Shown here one piece after another: positions 26,871-36,051 of a DNA stretch of 55,915 nucleotides. The notes beneath the pieces are model-generated. The model saw nothing but the letters and a program-made list of their open reading frames with translations. It was not told the origin of the DNA and ran no database searches. A program made the position numbers and the translations under genes. Position 1 is the stretch's first letter; each line of letters starts with the position of its first letter. This DNA is from Planctomycetaceae bacterium (GTDB taxonomy: Bacteria; Planctomycetota; Planctomycetia; Planctomycetales; Planctomycetaceae), in contig JACKHO010000010.1 of the NCBI GenBank assembly GCA_020638955.1, positions 225,001 to 280,915 on the forward strand, in the 5' to 3' direction.

Positions 26871-27680
26871 ATGACACTCGATCCCAAACAAATTCCGGAA
26901 CTTGATTTGGCCCTGACGGCCGCCCACGCTGCAGGCGATATCCTCATGCGGTACAGTCGCGAGGGGGTTTCCATTCGGGAAAAGGCGGCGTCCGACCTCG
27001 TCTCCGATGCCGACGTCGACGCCGAACGTGCCATAGTGGACATGATCAAAGGCCGGTTCCCCGACCATTCCATCCTGGCCGAGGAGGGATACGCCACGCA
27101 GGGAGAGGCGGAACACTTGTGGATTGTCGACCCACTCGATGGCACCACAAATTTCGCACATGGCATTCCGCACTTCGCCGTGTCGATTGCTTATTACCAC
27201 CAAGGCGTGCCGCAGGTGGGGGTCGTTTGGAATCCGGCTCGCGAAGATTGCTTTATGGCTGCGCGGGGACATGGTGCATGGCATAACGGCGTGCGGAAAA
27301 CTGTTTCTCCAGCGAAGCAAATGAGTGAAGTGCTGGTGGGCGTTGGTTTTTACTACGACCGTGGCCGATCGATGGAAGCGACACTGGCTGCCATTGGAGA
27401 CATTTTCCGACAGCAAATTCGCGGCATCAGACGTTGGGGAACGGCTGCCCTCGATTTGTGTCATGTCGGCAGCGGACTGTACGGGGCGTTTTTCGAGTAT
27501 CAACTTGCCCCGTGGGACTTCGGCGCCGGTCGTCTGTTTGTGGAAGAAGCGGGCGGACGCGTGACCACAGCTCGTGGTAATGCCTTGCCCTTTGAAAAGA
27601 CAAGTGTCTTGGCCACGAACGGTCATTTGCATGAGACCATGCTCTCGATTGTCGGCTCCCATCATCCCGCTGATGAATAA
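26871..27680 (+). CDS. Inositol monophosphatase family protein
   Basis: 269 residues from the ATG at 26871; a TTG at 26835 would add 12 residues and neither has a strong ribosome site. The family motifs are complete: AEEG (metal Glu), DPLDGTTNFAHG (metal Asp pair), and WDFGAGRLFVEEAGG (third Asp). It hydrolyses sugar or inositol phosphates with Mg2+ and could also act as a 3'-nucleotidase-like (CysQ/SuhB) enzyme. Followed 22 bp later by birA, probably one transcript. Confidence 0.92.
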   Translation: MTLDPKQIPELDLALTAAHAAGDILMRYSREGVSIREKAASDLVSDADVDAERAIVDMIKGRFPDHSILAEEGYATQGEAEHLWIVDPLDGTTNFAHGIPHFAVSIAYYHQGVPQVGVVWNPAREDCFMAARGHGAWHNGVRKTVSPAKQMSEVLVGVGFYYDRGRSMEATLAAIGDIFRQQIRGIRRWGTAALDLCHVGSGLYGAFFEYQLAPWDFGAGRLFVEEAGGRVTTARGNALPFEKTSVLATNGHLHETMLSIVGSHHPADE

Positions 27681-27702
27681 CTCACATCAGGGAGTTACCG
27701 GC

Positions 27703-28512
27703 ATGAACAACTCAAATCTCCCGGAATCCGGACAGGGTGAACTGGAACGTCGTCTGCTCAGCGAAACGTTTCTGAGGGGCGTGGAGATCCACGACGAAAT
27801 CGATTCCACAAACACGCGGGCACTCCAAATCCAAACCGCGTCCGATCAACGTCCCTATCTGATTTGGGCTCATCAACAAACTTCTGGCCGGGGTCGCGGT
27901 CGAAACAACTGGTGGGCCTCAGGTGGAAGTCTGACTTTCACGCTGCTCCTGGATCCTGACGCTTTTGAGATCCCACGTTCCCAATGGCCCGCTCTTTCCT
28001 TGAGCGTGGGCACCGCGATTTGCCAGCAGCTCATGGGCATGCAAGTGGGTAATGTGCGACTGAAATGGCCCAACGATGTTTACGTCGACTCCAGGAAAAT
28101 TGCCGGGGTGCTCATCGAGTCCATCCCGGCTCATCCCGGCGTGCTGGCCATTGGAATTGGACTCAATGTCAATAACTCCCTGGCACAGGCTCCTGCGGCA
28201 CTGAGCGGCACGGCCACGAGTCTTGTCGATCAACTGGGGCTCGAACTGTCGCTCGCGGACGTTCTGATTTCGCTCCTGCAGGAACTTGATCAGGTTCTAC
28301 AGTTGCTGGGACGCAATCCTGACTCGCTCCCGCAACTTTGGCGATCCCTCTGTATGTTGACATCCCGCCAAGTCACCATACGCGACGTCCAACAAACAAC
28401 AACCGGAATTGTGCATGGAATTGATGACGACGGAGCCCTGCAGTTGCGGACCACCGCCGGACTCAAGCGAGTCTTCAGCGGCACCATCGAAATCGAGCCC
28501 GAGTCCACATGA
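27703..28512 (+). CDS. birA: Biotin-[acetyl-CoA-carboxylase] ligase
   Basis: 269 residues from the ATG at 27703, with GGGAG 9 nt upstream. The catalytic domain motifs are clear: TSGRGRGRNNWW (biotinoyl-AMP loop, about 64-76), 'LKWPNDVYVDSRKIAGVLIE' (about 120-140) and IGIGLNVNN. The small C-terminal SH3-like domain is present. There is no N-terminal winged helix, so this is a monofunctional ligase and not a biotin-operon repressor. It attaches biotin to carboxylase carrier proteins in the cytoplasm. Confidence 0.93.
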   Translation: MNNSNLPESGQGELERRLLSETFLRGVEIHDEIDSTNTRALQIQTASDQRPYLIWAHQQTSGRGRGRNNWWASGGSLTFTLLLDPDAFEIPRSQWPALSLSVGTAICQQLMGMQVGNVRLKWPNDVYVDSRKIAGVLIESIPAHPGVLAIGIGLNVNNSLAQAPAALSGTATSLVDQLGLELSLADVLISLLQELDQVLQLLGRNPDSLPQLWRSLCMLTSRQVTIRDVQQTTTGIVHGIDDDGALQLRTTAGLKRVFSGTIEIEPEST

Positions 28513-28897
28513 ACGGAGAGAAAATCGGCCCGTCCTCATCACCACTACAAACAGGAAAACCTGTACCGCAAAGACTTTCGGTACAACAGGCTGAGGGTCA
28601 TAGCGTGGGTGAGGCTTGTCAGACAAATGATTGCCCCGAATCGTTTGGCGAATGGAAAACGTGGTTGCACTTGCCAACCGGGGTTCTATTTGGTTGACTT
28701 TGATCAAGATGGGACGCATTTTGGGCGTCCTGTCTCGGGAGTTGTTCACAACAGAGGATGGTGTTTACGAGGTTGTCCCCGACACTGCTCTTTCCGAGTG
28801 GCTACTGGCCAATCTCAATTCGAACATTATGAGGGAGTAACACCTGCGTCCGTTCGGTCGCGGGGAGACTGAACCCCGGTAGCGGCGTTCCTGTCTC
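28513..28897. other. 385-bp region between birA and phoH
   Basis: Just after birA there is a hairpin-like element, GTACCG (28563-28568) and CGGTAC (28579-28584), which may attenuate readthrough. The rest carries one possible small gene (28652-28840, listed separately). No other signal was seen. Confidence 0.4.
28652..28840 (+). CDS. Possible small protein, unrecognised
   Basis: 62 codons from ATG, ending in TAA 57 bp before phoH. The composition is protein-like rather than shadow-like, with a hydrophobic first half and 'GVYEVVPDTALSEWLLANLN' in the second. There is no clear ribosome site and no family I recognise. It could be noise in a long spacer. Confidence 0.28.
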   Translation: MENVVALANRGSIWLTLIKMGRILGVLSRELFTTEDGVYEVVPDTALSEWLLANLNSNIMRE

Positions 28898-29872
28898 ATG
28901 GTTGTTATGTCTACAGCCGAAACTTGCCAAATCCGATTGAATTCTCCCGAAGAGGCGCTTGCCCTGTTTGGCCCGGAGGACCGTTATTTACGGTTGATCC
29001 GTGAGACCTTGGGCGTCACCTGTGTCTTCCGCAGAGACTGCCTGTACATTGACGGTTCTGCCGAGGCTGTTGGTCGAGCCCGTACGGTCATTGAAGAACT
29101 ACAAAGCGAACTGTATCGCACCGGCGTGTTGACAACCGACTTCGTCCGCGAAACGCTCGCCCTGCCACTCGTGACAGAAAACAGCGGACTGGGGCCAGAC
29201 GAAGCGTCGAGCGGAATCGATCTGTTTGCCAAGGCCAAAAAGATTCGCCCTCGGACGGCCGGACAGGAACGGTACGTCAATTCGATACGCAATCACGACC
29301 TGGTGTTCTGCTCCGGACCAGCCGGATGCGGCAAAACTTATCTGGCCGTCGCCATGGCACTCAACGCCCTGCGTTCCGACATGTGCCGTAAAATCGTGCT
29401 GGTACGTCCCGCCGTCGAAGCGGGAGAAAAAATAGGATTCCTGCCTGGGGACATGCTCGCCAAGGTGAATCCATTCCTGCGTCCATTGCTCGATGCCCTC
29501 AACGACATGCTGCCGTTCGAAACGGTTCGACGCTACATGGAAGGGGATGTCATCGAAATTGTCCCGCTCGCGTTCATGCGGGGACGCACACTCAACGAAA
29601 CGTTCATCATCCATGATGAAGCACAAAATACGACCGTGACCCAAATGAAAATGTTCCTGACCCGTATGGGTGAAGGATCAAAAATTGTCGTCACGGGAGA
29701 TGCCACACAATCGGACCTGCCTGAAGGCTCGACCTCGGGTCTGTCCGATGCCATGCGTCGCCTTCAAGGAATTGAAGGAATTGACATGGTGCGGCTGACT
29801 GGCCAGGACATTGTTCGCCACCGGCTCGTACGTGAAATCGTACAGGCTTACGAACCTCCCAAGGCCAGGTAA
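28898..29872 (+). CDS. phoH: PhoH-like P-loop ATPase
   Basis: 324 residues; an in-frame ATG three codons later (28907) is equally possible. An N-terminal KH-like segment (about 1-75) precedes the PhoH ATPase with Walker A GPAGCGKT (about 140-147), the Walker B-like FIIHDEAQNTT, and 'VVTGDATQSDLP'. PhoH proteins are RNA helicase/nuclease-like and are often encoded with ybeY, as here, in a cluster linked to ribosome and rRNA quality control. First gene of the phoH-pgpH-ybeY-corC run. Confidence 0.93.
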   Translation: MVVMSTAETCQIRLNSPEEALALFGPEDRYLRLIRETLGVTCVFRRDCLYIDGSAEAVGRARTVIEELQSELYRTGVLTTDFVRETLALPLVTENSGLGPDEASSGIDLFAKAKKIRPRTAGQERYVNSIRNHDLVFCSGPAGCGKTYLAVAMALNALRSDMCRKIVLVRPAVEAGEKIGFLPGDMLAKVNPFLRPLLDALNDMLPFETVRRYMEGDVIEIVPLAFMRGRTLNETFIIHDEAQNTTVTQMKMFLTRMGEGSKIVVTGDATQSDLPEGSTSGLSDAMRRLQGIEGIDMVRLTGQDIVRHRLVREIVQAYEPPKAR

Positions 29873-29946
29873 CAGGTCCACATTCAAAGCGACAGCAATT
29901 GGGTGCATCTCAGAATTAACCATAGTAGAGTTTGAAATAAGTTCGC

Positions 29947-32409
29947 ATGTTCGGTCTAGGCGGTAAGAAACACCGCGTTTCCAGTTCAGTTGCTCGTCGC
30001 GCACCGGTCACGGTGGTGTCGAAGCTGCGCGCATGCCTGTGCGATCGTGAACTGATGCGGAAAGTCGCTCTGACCGCCTTCGCACTCATTCTGCTCACCG
30101 TCGCCCTGCAGAGCTGGCGGGCTCCCTTCCCTTACCGAGAAGGGGATGTCCTGCCACACGGTGTCGCCACCCGCGTCGACTTTGAACGGGTTGACGAAGA
30201 TGAAACCGCACGTGACCGCGACCGGGCCGAACTTGCCGTTCCCCTCATCTTCCGGAACGATCCTTCGGTTCTCGACCCTCTCCCGCAGGAGCTTGAATCG
30301 GCCTTGGGAGAAATCGCGCAGGCGATGTCGATTTCGGATTTGAGCATTTCGACACGAAAAGACTTTGGCCTCGTTCCGCTCGAAGCTGGCGACAGTGCCC
30401 GACTCCGGCTCGCAGCGAGCCGCTTTGGTGCGGAGGATGCACAGAAACGTTTCCAGGACTTACGTGCCGCCGTCGTTGGTCCCAACATGGAAATGGCCAA
30501 CACGCAAATCGTGGAAATGGTTGCCGATTTCACAAAGTTCATTTCCCCCATGATCAACGTCGGCGTCATTGATCCCGATGTTGTCCGCAAACAAGGACTC
30601 GATCCCCGCAACTTCGACGACATTGAAAATGGTCGGTACTTGCTCGTCTTGCGGGACGACACGCCAGCGGCCGAGGGGAATCGAGTTCTGCTTCCGCAAG
30701 TGCGTGTCGAGAATCAATTGAACGAAGCGGGTGTGCTGGGTAAGTCATGGCTGTCGTACCCCAGTCTCAAACAGGAAATCCGTCCTGCGCTCTCCTATTG
30801 GATTGTGGCCCATGCCCAGCCAACGCTCCGTTACGATCAGGTCGCAACCAAAGAGTCAATTGCTGAGGTACGCGAAGCCGTTCCCAATGCAATTCAGCGT
30901 TTCCTGGTGGGTGACTTGCTCATCCGTCCAGGAGAAAGGCTCGATGCGGGCAAACTTGACTTGCTGGTCGACGAATACAACCAAATGGAATCGTCCATTC
31001 CGCTGCACAGTCGGCTGACGCGGGTCGGCATCATTTTCCTGCTACTGGTCGCCCTCGCAGGTGTGAACGGTTTCTATATCGTGCGGAATGAGCCACGTCT
31101 CTTCGAATGCACCGACCACTTGGCCGTCTATCTCGGCGCCATTGTCGCCACGGCATTCGTCGCCCACATGGCTTCGTTCGACCCTTTCCGGCTCGAAATG
31201 ATTCCCATTCTGTTTTCCGTGCTCCTGCTGTCGATTGCCTACAATCAGGTCCTGGCCGCACTCACGGCATTTTCACTGTGCCTCGTACTCACGCTCTCCG
31301 GCAGCGGGCGTCTGGACCATTTCATTGTGCTGATTTCGACGTGCTCGCTGGCAATTATCCCAATGGATAAAGTGGCGTCACGGCTCACCTTGCTCAAAGT
31401 CAGCTTTATCTCTGCTGTCACCTATTTCTTCATGCAAATGGGTGCTCATGTCGTCGGGGCTCAACTTTTGACCGATGTGTTCACGAATGCCCCGCTACTC
31501 ATTCTCAGCGCCAAGGGGGCGTTGTACTGTCTGATTGCCTGCGTGCTGGCCGCCGCTTGTCTCCCATTCATCGAGTCGACATTCGGAATTATTACCGACA
31601 TGAACCTCCGGGAACTGGGCGACGCGCATCCGCTGCTGCAGGATTTGATTCGACTCGCACCCGGTACCTACAACCACTCACAACAAGTCGCGGTCATTGC
31701 CGAAACTGCGGCCGAGCAAATTGGTGGCAATGGCCTGCTCGTGCGTGTGGGAGCCTATTTCCATGACATTGGGAAAATGCTCAAACCGAATTACTTTGTC
31801 GAGAATCAGCAGGGTGACTGCGGAAGCCCACACGAGCACCTCAATCCCGCCATGAGTACGCTCATTATTATTGGGCACGTGAAGGACGGCGTGGATTTGG
31901 CGGAGCAGTATCACCTGCCGCAGCAAATCATCGATTTCATTGAACAGCACCACGGCACCACACTCGTCGAGTACTTCTACCGTGAAGCAACGAAACTGGT
32001 GGAAGGACAACCCGACCGCAAGTCGGACGCCGAAGAGGCGTCATTCCGCTATCCGGGACCACGTCCACGTACCAAAGAAGCCGCCGTGCTCATGATCGTC
32101 GACGCCTGCGAGAGCGCGAGCCGTACACTGACCGAGCCCACACCCAAACGTCTGGAAACACTTGTCCATAATATTGTCATGCGACGCCTGACCGACGGGC
32201 AGTTCGACGAATGCACGCTGACCATGAAAGAGCTGCGGACAATTGAAGAGTCGGTCGTAAAGTCGCTCATCGGCATTTATCACGGACGAATTCGCTATCC
32301 CGACGCCAAAGAGCCACGCGAACCACAGCGCCAGCCGAATCCAGCAGAAACCGGCAGCTACGCCGTCGTACAGCAAGCAGAAGCAAAGCCCGCAGATGTA
32401 CGAAATTGA
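29947..32409 (+). CDS. pgpH: 7TM-HD family phosphohydrolase, PgpH-like
   Basis: 820 residues. A short cytoplasmic tail and one helix (about 38-55) are followed by a large extracytoplasmic 7TMR-HDED domain (to about 355), seven transmembrane helices (about 360-555) and a cytoplasmic HD domain with HDIGK (about 606) and the upstream NHSQQ. In Firmicutes PgpH hydrolyses the second messenger c-di-AMP; that substrate is inferred here, since no diadenylate cyclase is in view. It lies 74 bp after phoH and overlaps ybeY by 14 bp, indicating co-transcription. Confidence 0.92.
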   Translation: MFGLGGKKHRVSSSVARRAPVTVVSKLRACLCDRELMRKVALTAFALILLTVALQSWRAPFPYREGDVLPHGVATRVDFERVDEDETARDRDRAELAVPLIFRNDPSVLDPLPQELESALGEIAQAMSISDLSISTRKDFGLVPLEAGDSARLRLAASRFGAEDAQKRFQDLRAAVVGPNMEMANTQIVEMVADFTKFISPMINVGVIDPDVVRKQGLDPRNFDDIENGRYLLVLRDDTPAAEGNRVLLPQVRVENQLNEAGVLGKSWLSYPSLKQEIRPALSYWIVAHAQPTLRYDQVATKESIAEVREAVPNAIQRFLVGDLLIRPGERLDAGKLDLLVDEYNQMESSIPLHSRLTRVGIIFLLLVALAGVNGFYIVRNEPRLFECTDHLAVYLGAIVATAFVAHMASFDPFRLEMIPILFSVLLLSIAYNQVLAALTAFSLCLVLTLSGSGRLDHFIVLISTCSLAIIPMDKVASRLTLLKVSFISAVTYFFMQMGAHVVGAQLLTDVFTNAPLLILSAKGALYCLIACVLAAACLPFIESTFGIITDMNLRELGDAHPLLQDLIRLAPGTYNHSQQVAVIAETAAEQIGGNGLLVRVGAYFHDIGKMLKPNYFVENQQGDCGSPHEHLNPAMSTLIIIGHVKDGVDLAEQYHLPQQIIDFIEQHHGTTLVEYFYREATKLVEGQPDRKSDAEEASFRYPGPRPRTKEAAVLMIVDACESASRTLTEPTPKRLETLVHNIVMRRLTDGQFDECTLTMKELRTIEESVVKSLIGIYHGRIRYPDAKEPREPQRQPNPAETGSYAVVQQAEAKPADVRN

Positions 32410-32893
32410 GATCAATAACGCACAGACCAGTCTGCCCATTGACTCCCACGACATTTGCGAGTTCCTCAAACAAGTCCTGAAAATTCAGGAAGTTGCTGCG
32501 GCCAGCCTCAGTGTCGCTCTCGTAGAAAACGAGGAAATCCATCGCGTCAATCGCGAACATTTGGGGCACGACTATCCCACGGACGTCATCAGCTTTTTGT
32601 ATGACGAGGAAATCTGCGAACCTACGAATGAAGACGCACCGCGTGGCAAAGGAAAATCACTCGACGGAGAACTCGTAGTGAGTGCGGAAATGGCTGCTGG
32701 GCGGGCAGATGAGTTTCAATGGAGTGCGCAGGACGAACTCAAGCTCTACCTGGCGCACGGTTTGCTGCATCTTTGCGGCTATGACGATTTGACAGCAGAA
32801 GAAGAGCCCCAAATGCGGGCTGCTGAGCAGGTAGTCTTGCAAAGTCTGGGGTTGTTACCACACTACATCAACAGGCCCAGTGACGATTCCTGA
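32396..32893 (+). CDS. ybeY: Endoribonuclease YbeY (rRNA maturation factor)
   Basis: 165 residues, overlapping pgpH by 14 bp. YbeY is a metal-dependent RNase used in 16S rRNA 3'-end maturation and ribosome quality control. Family marks: VNREHLGHDYPTDVISF and the zinc motif AHGLLHLCGYDD. The canonical motif is HGxLHLxGYDH; the first two histidines are intact, but the third ligand is Asp instead of His. An Asp can still bind zinc, so activity is probably kept. An acidic insert is seen around residues 70-95 before LDGELVVS. Confidence 0.92.
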   Translation: MYEIEINNAQTSLPIDSHDICEFLKQVLKIQEVAAASLSVALVENEEIHRVNREHLGHDYPTDVISFLYDEEICEPTNEDAPRGKGKSLDGELVVSAEMAAGRADEFQWSAQDELKLYLAHGLLHLCGYDDLTAEEEPQMRAAEQVVLQSLGLLPHYINRPSDDS

Positions 32894-32936
32894 GAATCCA
32901 CTGGTCCATAATCCACTAACTAGCACATAAAAGAAC

Positions 32937-34295
32937 GTGATCCCAATTATCCTGAGTAGCCTTGGCTTCGGCATGAGCCTGTTCCTGGCGCTCTCAGCAT
33001 ACAGTCTGCGCAATTTTTTCCGGGCACAATTGGCCATTGTCTGTCGCAAACGGAGTAACGAGGAGCGGTTCGGAGAAATCCTTCGCGATGATGAGTCGGC
33101 GCTGGAAAGCTGCGAAATGCTGGGCCACCTCGCGTTTGCCGGGGGCCTCGTCAGCTTCATGTTCTGGCAGCTCAGCAGCTCCCCCAGCCCGTATCAGCTC
33201 ACCAGCAACCTGCTGCTGCTGGCATTGGGGATTTGGCTGCTGCTGTTTGTTTTTCCCTGGGGCGTTTCACACGTTGCCAGTGAGCTGTTTCTGTTCTACT
33301 TCTGGCCCGTCATTCGGCTGCTCATTCCGTTGACCACTCCGCTCCGGTTTGTCGCTGGGGGAATTGACACCATGGTCCACCGCATTGCCGGGCGGACCGA
33401 CCCCGAGCAGGACGACATCGACACGCTGGCCGATGAAATCCAAAGCGTCGTCGATGAAGGGGAACGCGAAGGGCTGCTGGAGTCTCGAGCGGGGAAAATG
33501 ATTTACCGGCTCATGGAATTCCAGCAGGAAGACGTCCGGGCCATTATGACGCCGAGAACGGAAATCATTTCGATCGACGTCGAGGCCACGCTCGAAGAGG
33601 CTCGGACTGAACTCCTGGAAGCGGGCCATTCGCGCATTCCGGTCATTGGCGAAACACCCGACGACGTCATTGGCATTCTGTACGCCCGCGACTTGCTGGA
33701 ACATATTGTCCAGACTCCGCACAAGTCGCTCAGTGACATTGTCCGTGAGCCGTTCTACGTTCCGGAAACGACCACCATCGAGAACCTGCTCGAAACCATG
33801 AAGCGGGAGCGACTGCACCTGGCCATCATTCTGGATGAATACGGCGGAGTCGCCGGACTCGTCACGCTGGAAGACATCCTTGAAGAAATCGTGGGTGATA
33901 TCGCTGACGAATTTGACGAAGAAGAGAACGACCAGGTCTTACGCATCGACGACTACACGCTGTCCATTGATGCACGAATTCACCTGGACGAAATGAACGA
34001 CCACTACGACGTCGATTTCCCGGAAGACGACGACTTCGACACCATGGGCGGATTCGTGTTTTCGGAATTGGGCCGCATCCCCCGAATTGGCGAATCATTC
34101 CATTGGGGGAGTATTCTCATTACCGTCACAGAAGCCACATCACGTCAAGTCCTGCGGCTCGAACTGAAGAGCGACGTCGTCTGGCCACATACAAACTCGT
34201 CGCAGCGACTGGCCACCTCGAGCGCCTCCTCAACGGACAACTCCCAGCGTCTTGTTCCGCGTGAGACAGAGTCCACGCCACCGGAATCTCCATAA
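32937..34295 (+). CDS. CorC/CNNM-type transporter-associated protein (DUF21-like, CBS pair, CorC domain)
   Basis: 452 residues from GTG. The N-terminal region has about four hydrophobic helices (about 1-150), followed by a CBS pair (about 195-320; 'VRAIMTPRTEIISIDVEATL', 'AIILDEYGGVAGLVTLEDIL') and a CorC_HlyC domain at the C-terminus (about 330-420, DFDTMGGFVFSELGRIP). Family members move or regulate Mg2+/Co2+ at the membrane, with the CBS pair sensing adenosine nucleotides. The position after ybeY is the conserved phoH-ybeY-corC arrangement. The tail is Ser/Pro-rich. Confidence 0.9.
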   Translation: MIPIILSSLGFGMSLFLALSAYSLRNFFRAQLAIVCRKRSNEERFGEILRDDESALESCEMLGHLAFAGGLVSFMFWQLSSSPSPYQLTSNLLLLALGIWLLLFVFPWGVSHVASELFLFYFWPVIRLLIPLTTPLRFVAGGIDTMVHRIAGRTDPEQDDIDTLADEIQSVVDEGEREGLLESRAGKMIYRLMEFQQEDVRAIMTPRTEIISIDVEATLEEARTELLEAGHSRIPVIGETPDDVIGILYARDLLEHIVQTPHKSLSDIVREPFYVPETTTIENLLETMKRERLHLAIILDEYGGVAGLVTLEDILEEIVGDIADEFDEEENDQVLRIDDYTLSIDARIHLDEMNDHYDVDFPEDDDFDTMGGFVFSELGRIPRIGESFHWGSILITVTEATSRQVLRLELKSDVVWPHTNSSQRLATSSASSTDNSQRLVPRETESTPPESP

Positions 34296-34302
34296 ACGAA
34301 AA

Positions 34303-34334
34303 GACGCCACATCCCGAATGCAGGATGTGACGTC
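34303..34334. terminator. Bidirectional intrinsic terminator between corC-like and secreted-protein genes
   Basis: GACGCCACATCC (34303-34314) and GGATGTGACGTC (34323-34334) pair over 12 bp with one C-A mismatch and an 8-base loop. On the minus strand the stem is followed at once by TTTT and further T-rich bases. It lies 8 bp past the corC stop and about 30 bp past the stop of the convergent gene. Confidence 0.82.
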
Positions 34335-34363
34335 GTTTGCTGAGTCAGTACGATCTAGAAAAC

Positions 34364-35809
34364 TTACTCGTCAGACTGCGTAATGTCGCGGAACAATTCT
34401 TCGATTTCCCGGTGCGCTGATTGTGATTGAGTAATCACCAGCATGCCGGGCAGGACCTGCATGGTCGCCGTGGGAGGATCAGCAAAGTGCAGCATTTCGG
34501 TGGTATTCACTGCGGTGTGTGCCGCCGCAATGGTGCTGGTGGACATGAGCGAGCCAATGGCCTTTAATGAAGCGATAGCCACAGCGGGATTCGTCTCTTC
34601 CTCGTCAGTCCCTTCATTCTCTGACGCTTCTTCACCTTCTTCTGCTGAGGCGAACTCCACCAAATGTCCGTTGCCGGTCAGGTTGATGTTCTTAATCTTG
34701 GGCAGGCTTTGAAACAGCGCAGCAGGCGGCAGGTCCATCTGCACCATGTTTACGACGTCATCAATTTCATCCAGCCAACTCCAGGGGCGAACTGATTTGC
34801 GAATTACCAGTGCGACTTCTTCGGGAGACAAGTCAGAATCTTTCGGCAGTCGATAGACGCGGGCCACCTTGTTCAAGTTGGCCTGCAGCCGGGTTGTAAT
34901 GAGCACGCAGCCGTCTTTGGTCATCAAATCCCAGTCATAGGCGTGCGTATAGGACGCAGGAAACATGGCCAGGTCCTCGCCCCCTTCAACTTCCAGATAA
35001 GTACTGACCTGCCCGAGGGCGGCACGGAGAACCTGCTCGACCGTGAGGTCCTCTCCCTGCAGCAACGCAACCTGCACTTCGCTTTTGCGGAACACGCTCT
35101 CATAGACGCCGAGTGCGTGGACTCCAGAACCATCAACCGCTTCGGTTGTCTCTTCTGCTTCTTCATTTGCCTCGGCCGCAGGGGACTCAACTTTGGCAAT
35201 GGGCGGATCGACGACCTCAATTGACTGTGTGGCTGGTGACTCAACGACCTGGAGAGAAGGTACCGACTCTTCATTGCTGACCGGATAAACCGGCGTCACT
35301 GGTCTGACTACCGGCGTATAGGGATCCACTGGAGCAGGCTGTATTACCGCTGCCCCGGCCATCGGCGGAACAGGGCTGCCGGAGTAGAGCGGTACCTGAA
35401 GTTGACCTGGTTGGCAGGTCGGACAGGCGGCAGCCGGTTGCTGATACGTTGCCACAGATTGAACGACAAAAAGCGGTTGGCTGTTTGTCTTTGATTCCTG
35501 CGACTTCTTCTGAGGAATTTGAGCCAAATCGTCTTTCGAAACCAGACCTTCAGAGAGGGTCAAACTCATTTGCATGGCAGAAGCACGGTCGAGTCGTACC
35601 AGCACCCCGTGTTCTTGCTGAATTTGGCTCAGCAAGTCGCCAAACGAAATTGTCTCGGCCTCACCGAAATCCAAGTCGGCTCTGGCCTGCAGACGTTCTT
35701 CAACAGAAGTCGCCTTTGCTTTCTTTGCCAACTCATTCGCAGGTTCCGCGGCCAACAAAAGTCCGCTCAACATGCCCGTAACTGCGCAAATCATCCCTAG
35801 TCGAAACAC
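34364..35809 (-). CDS. Secreted protein of unknown function with STN-like segment
   Basis: 481 residues. The start is set by a strong ribosome site: AAGGAGG six bases before the GTG at 35809; a longer frame from TTG has none. Signal peptide (MICAVTGMLSGLLLAA). A segment at about 50-90 ('SFGDLLSQIQQEHGVLVRLD') resembles the secretin/TonB short N-terminal (STN) pattern, and a second such pattern (LTVEQVLRAALGQV) lies near 260. Between them is a long Pro/Val/Glu-rich linker with a CPTCQPG motif. The C-terminal part has 'VVNMVQMDLPPAALFQSLPK' and a very acidic loop. Function unknown; two STN-like parts suggest a role at the outer envelope. Confidence 0.75.
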   Translation of the reverse strand: MFRLGMICAVTGMLSGLLLAAEPANELAKKAKATSVEERLQARADLDFGEAETISFGDLLSQIQQEHGVLVRLDRASAMQMSLTLSEGLVSKDDLAQIPQKKSQESKTNSQPLFVVQSVATYQQPAAACPTCQPGQLQVPLYSGSPVPPMAGAAVIQPAPVDPYTPVVRPVTPVYPVSNEESVPSLQVVESPATQSIEVVDPPIAKVESPAAEANEEAEETTEAVDGSGVHALGVYESVFRKSEVQVALLQGEDLTVEQVLRAALGQVSTYLEVEGGEDLAMFPASYTHAYDWDLMTKDGCVLITTRLQANLNKVARVYRLPKDSDLSPEEVALVIRKSVRPWSWLDEIDDVVNMVQMDLPPAALFQSLPKIKNINLTGNGHLVEFASAEEGEEASENEGTDEEETNPAVAIASLKAIGSLMSTSTIAAAHTAVNTTEMLHFADPPTATMQVLPGMLVITQSQSAHREIEELFRDITQSDE

Positions 35810-36051
35810 GACGTCCCTCCTTGTAAGAACTAAGACTCCGTCCGCCACCGGCAAATCGTACCGATTCAGACGTTTTGACTCTACCCAAGTTCTCGCGGAA
35901 ACACAAAAACCTGATTTCGATTTCGAAACAGATCAGATCGCCGGTTTTTCTTCAATTGAATTCACGGTTAGATGCTGAATGGGTCCCTGCTCGATAAGAT
36001 GCTCCCTTCCCCAATCACGCGGTTCACGAGCCGACACGCACACTTTTCGTC

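Noticed and set aside
26796..27665. Long minus-strand frame opposite the inositol monophosphatase gene
   Set aside because: It mirrors a gene with complete catalytic motifs; the translation is low in hydrophobic pattern and unrelated to any family.
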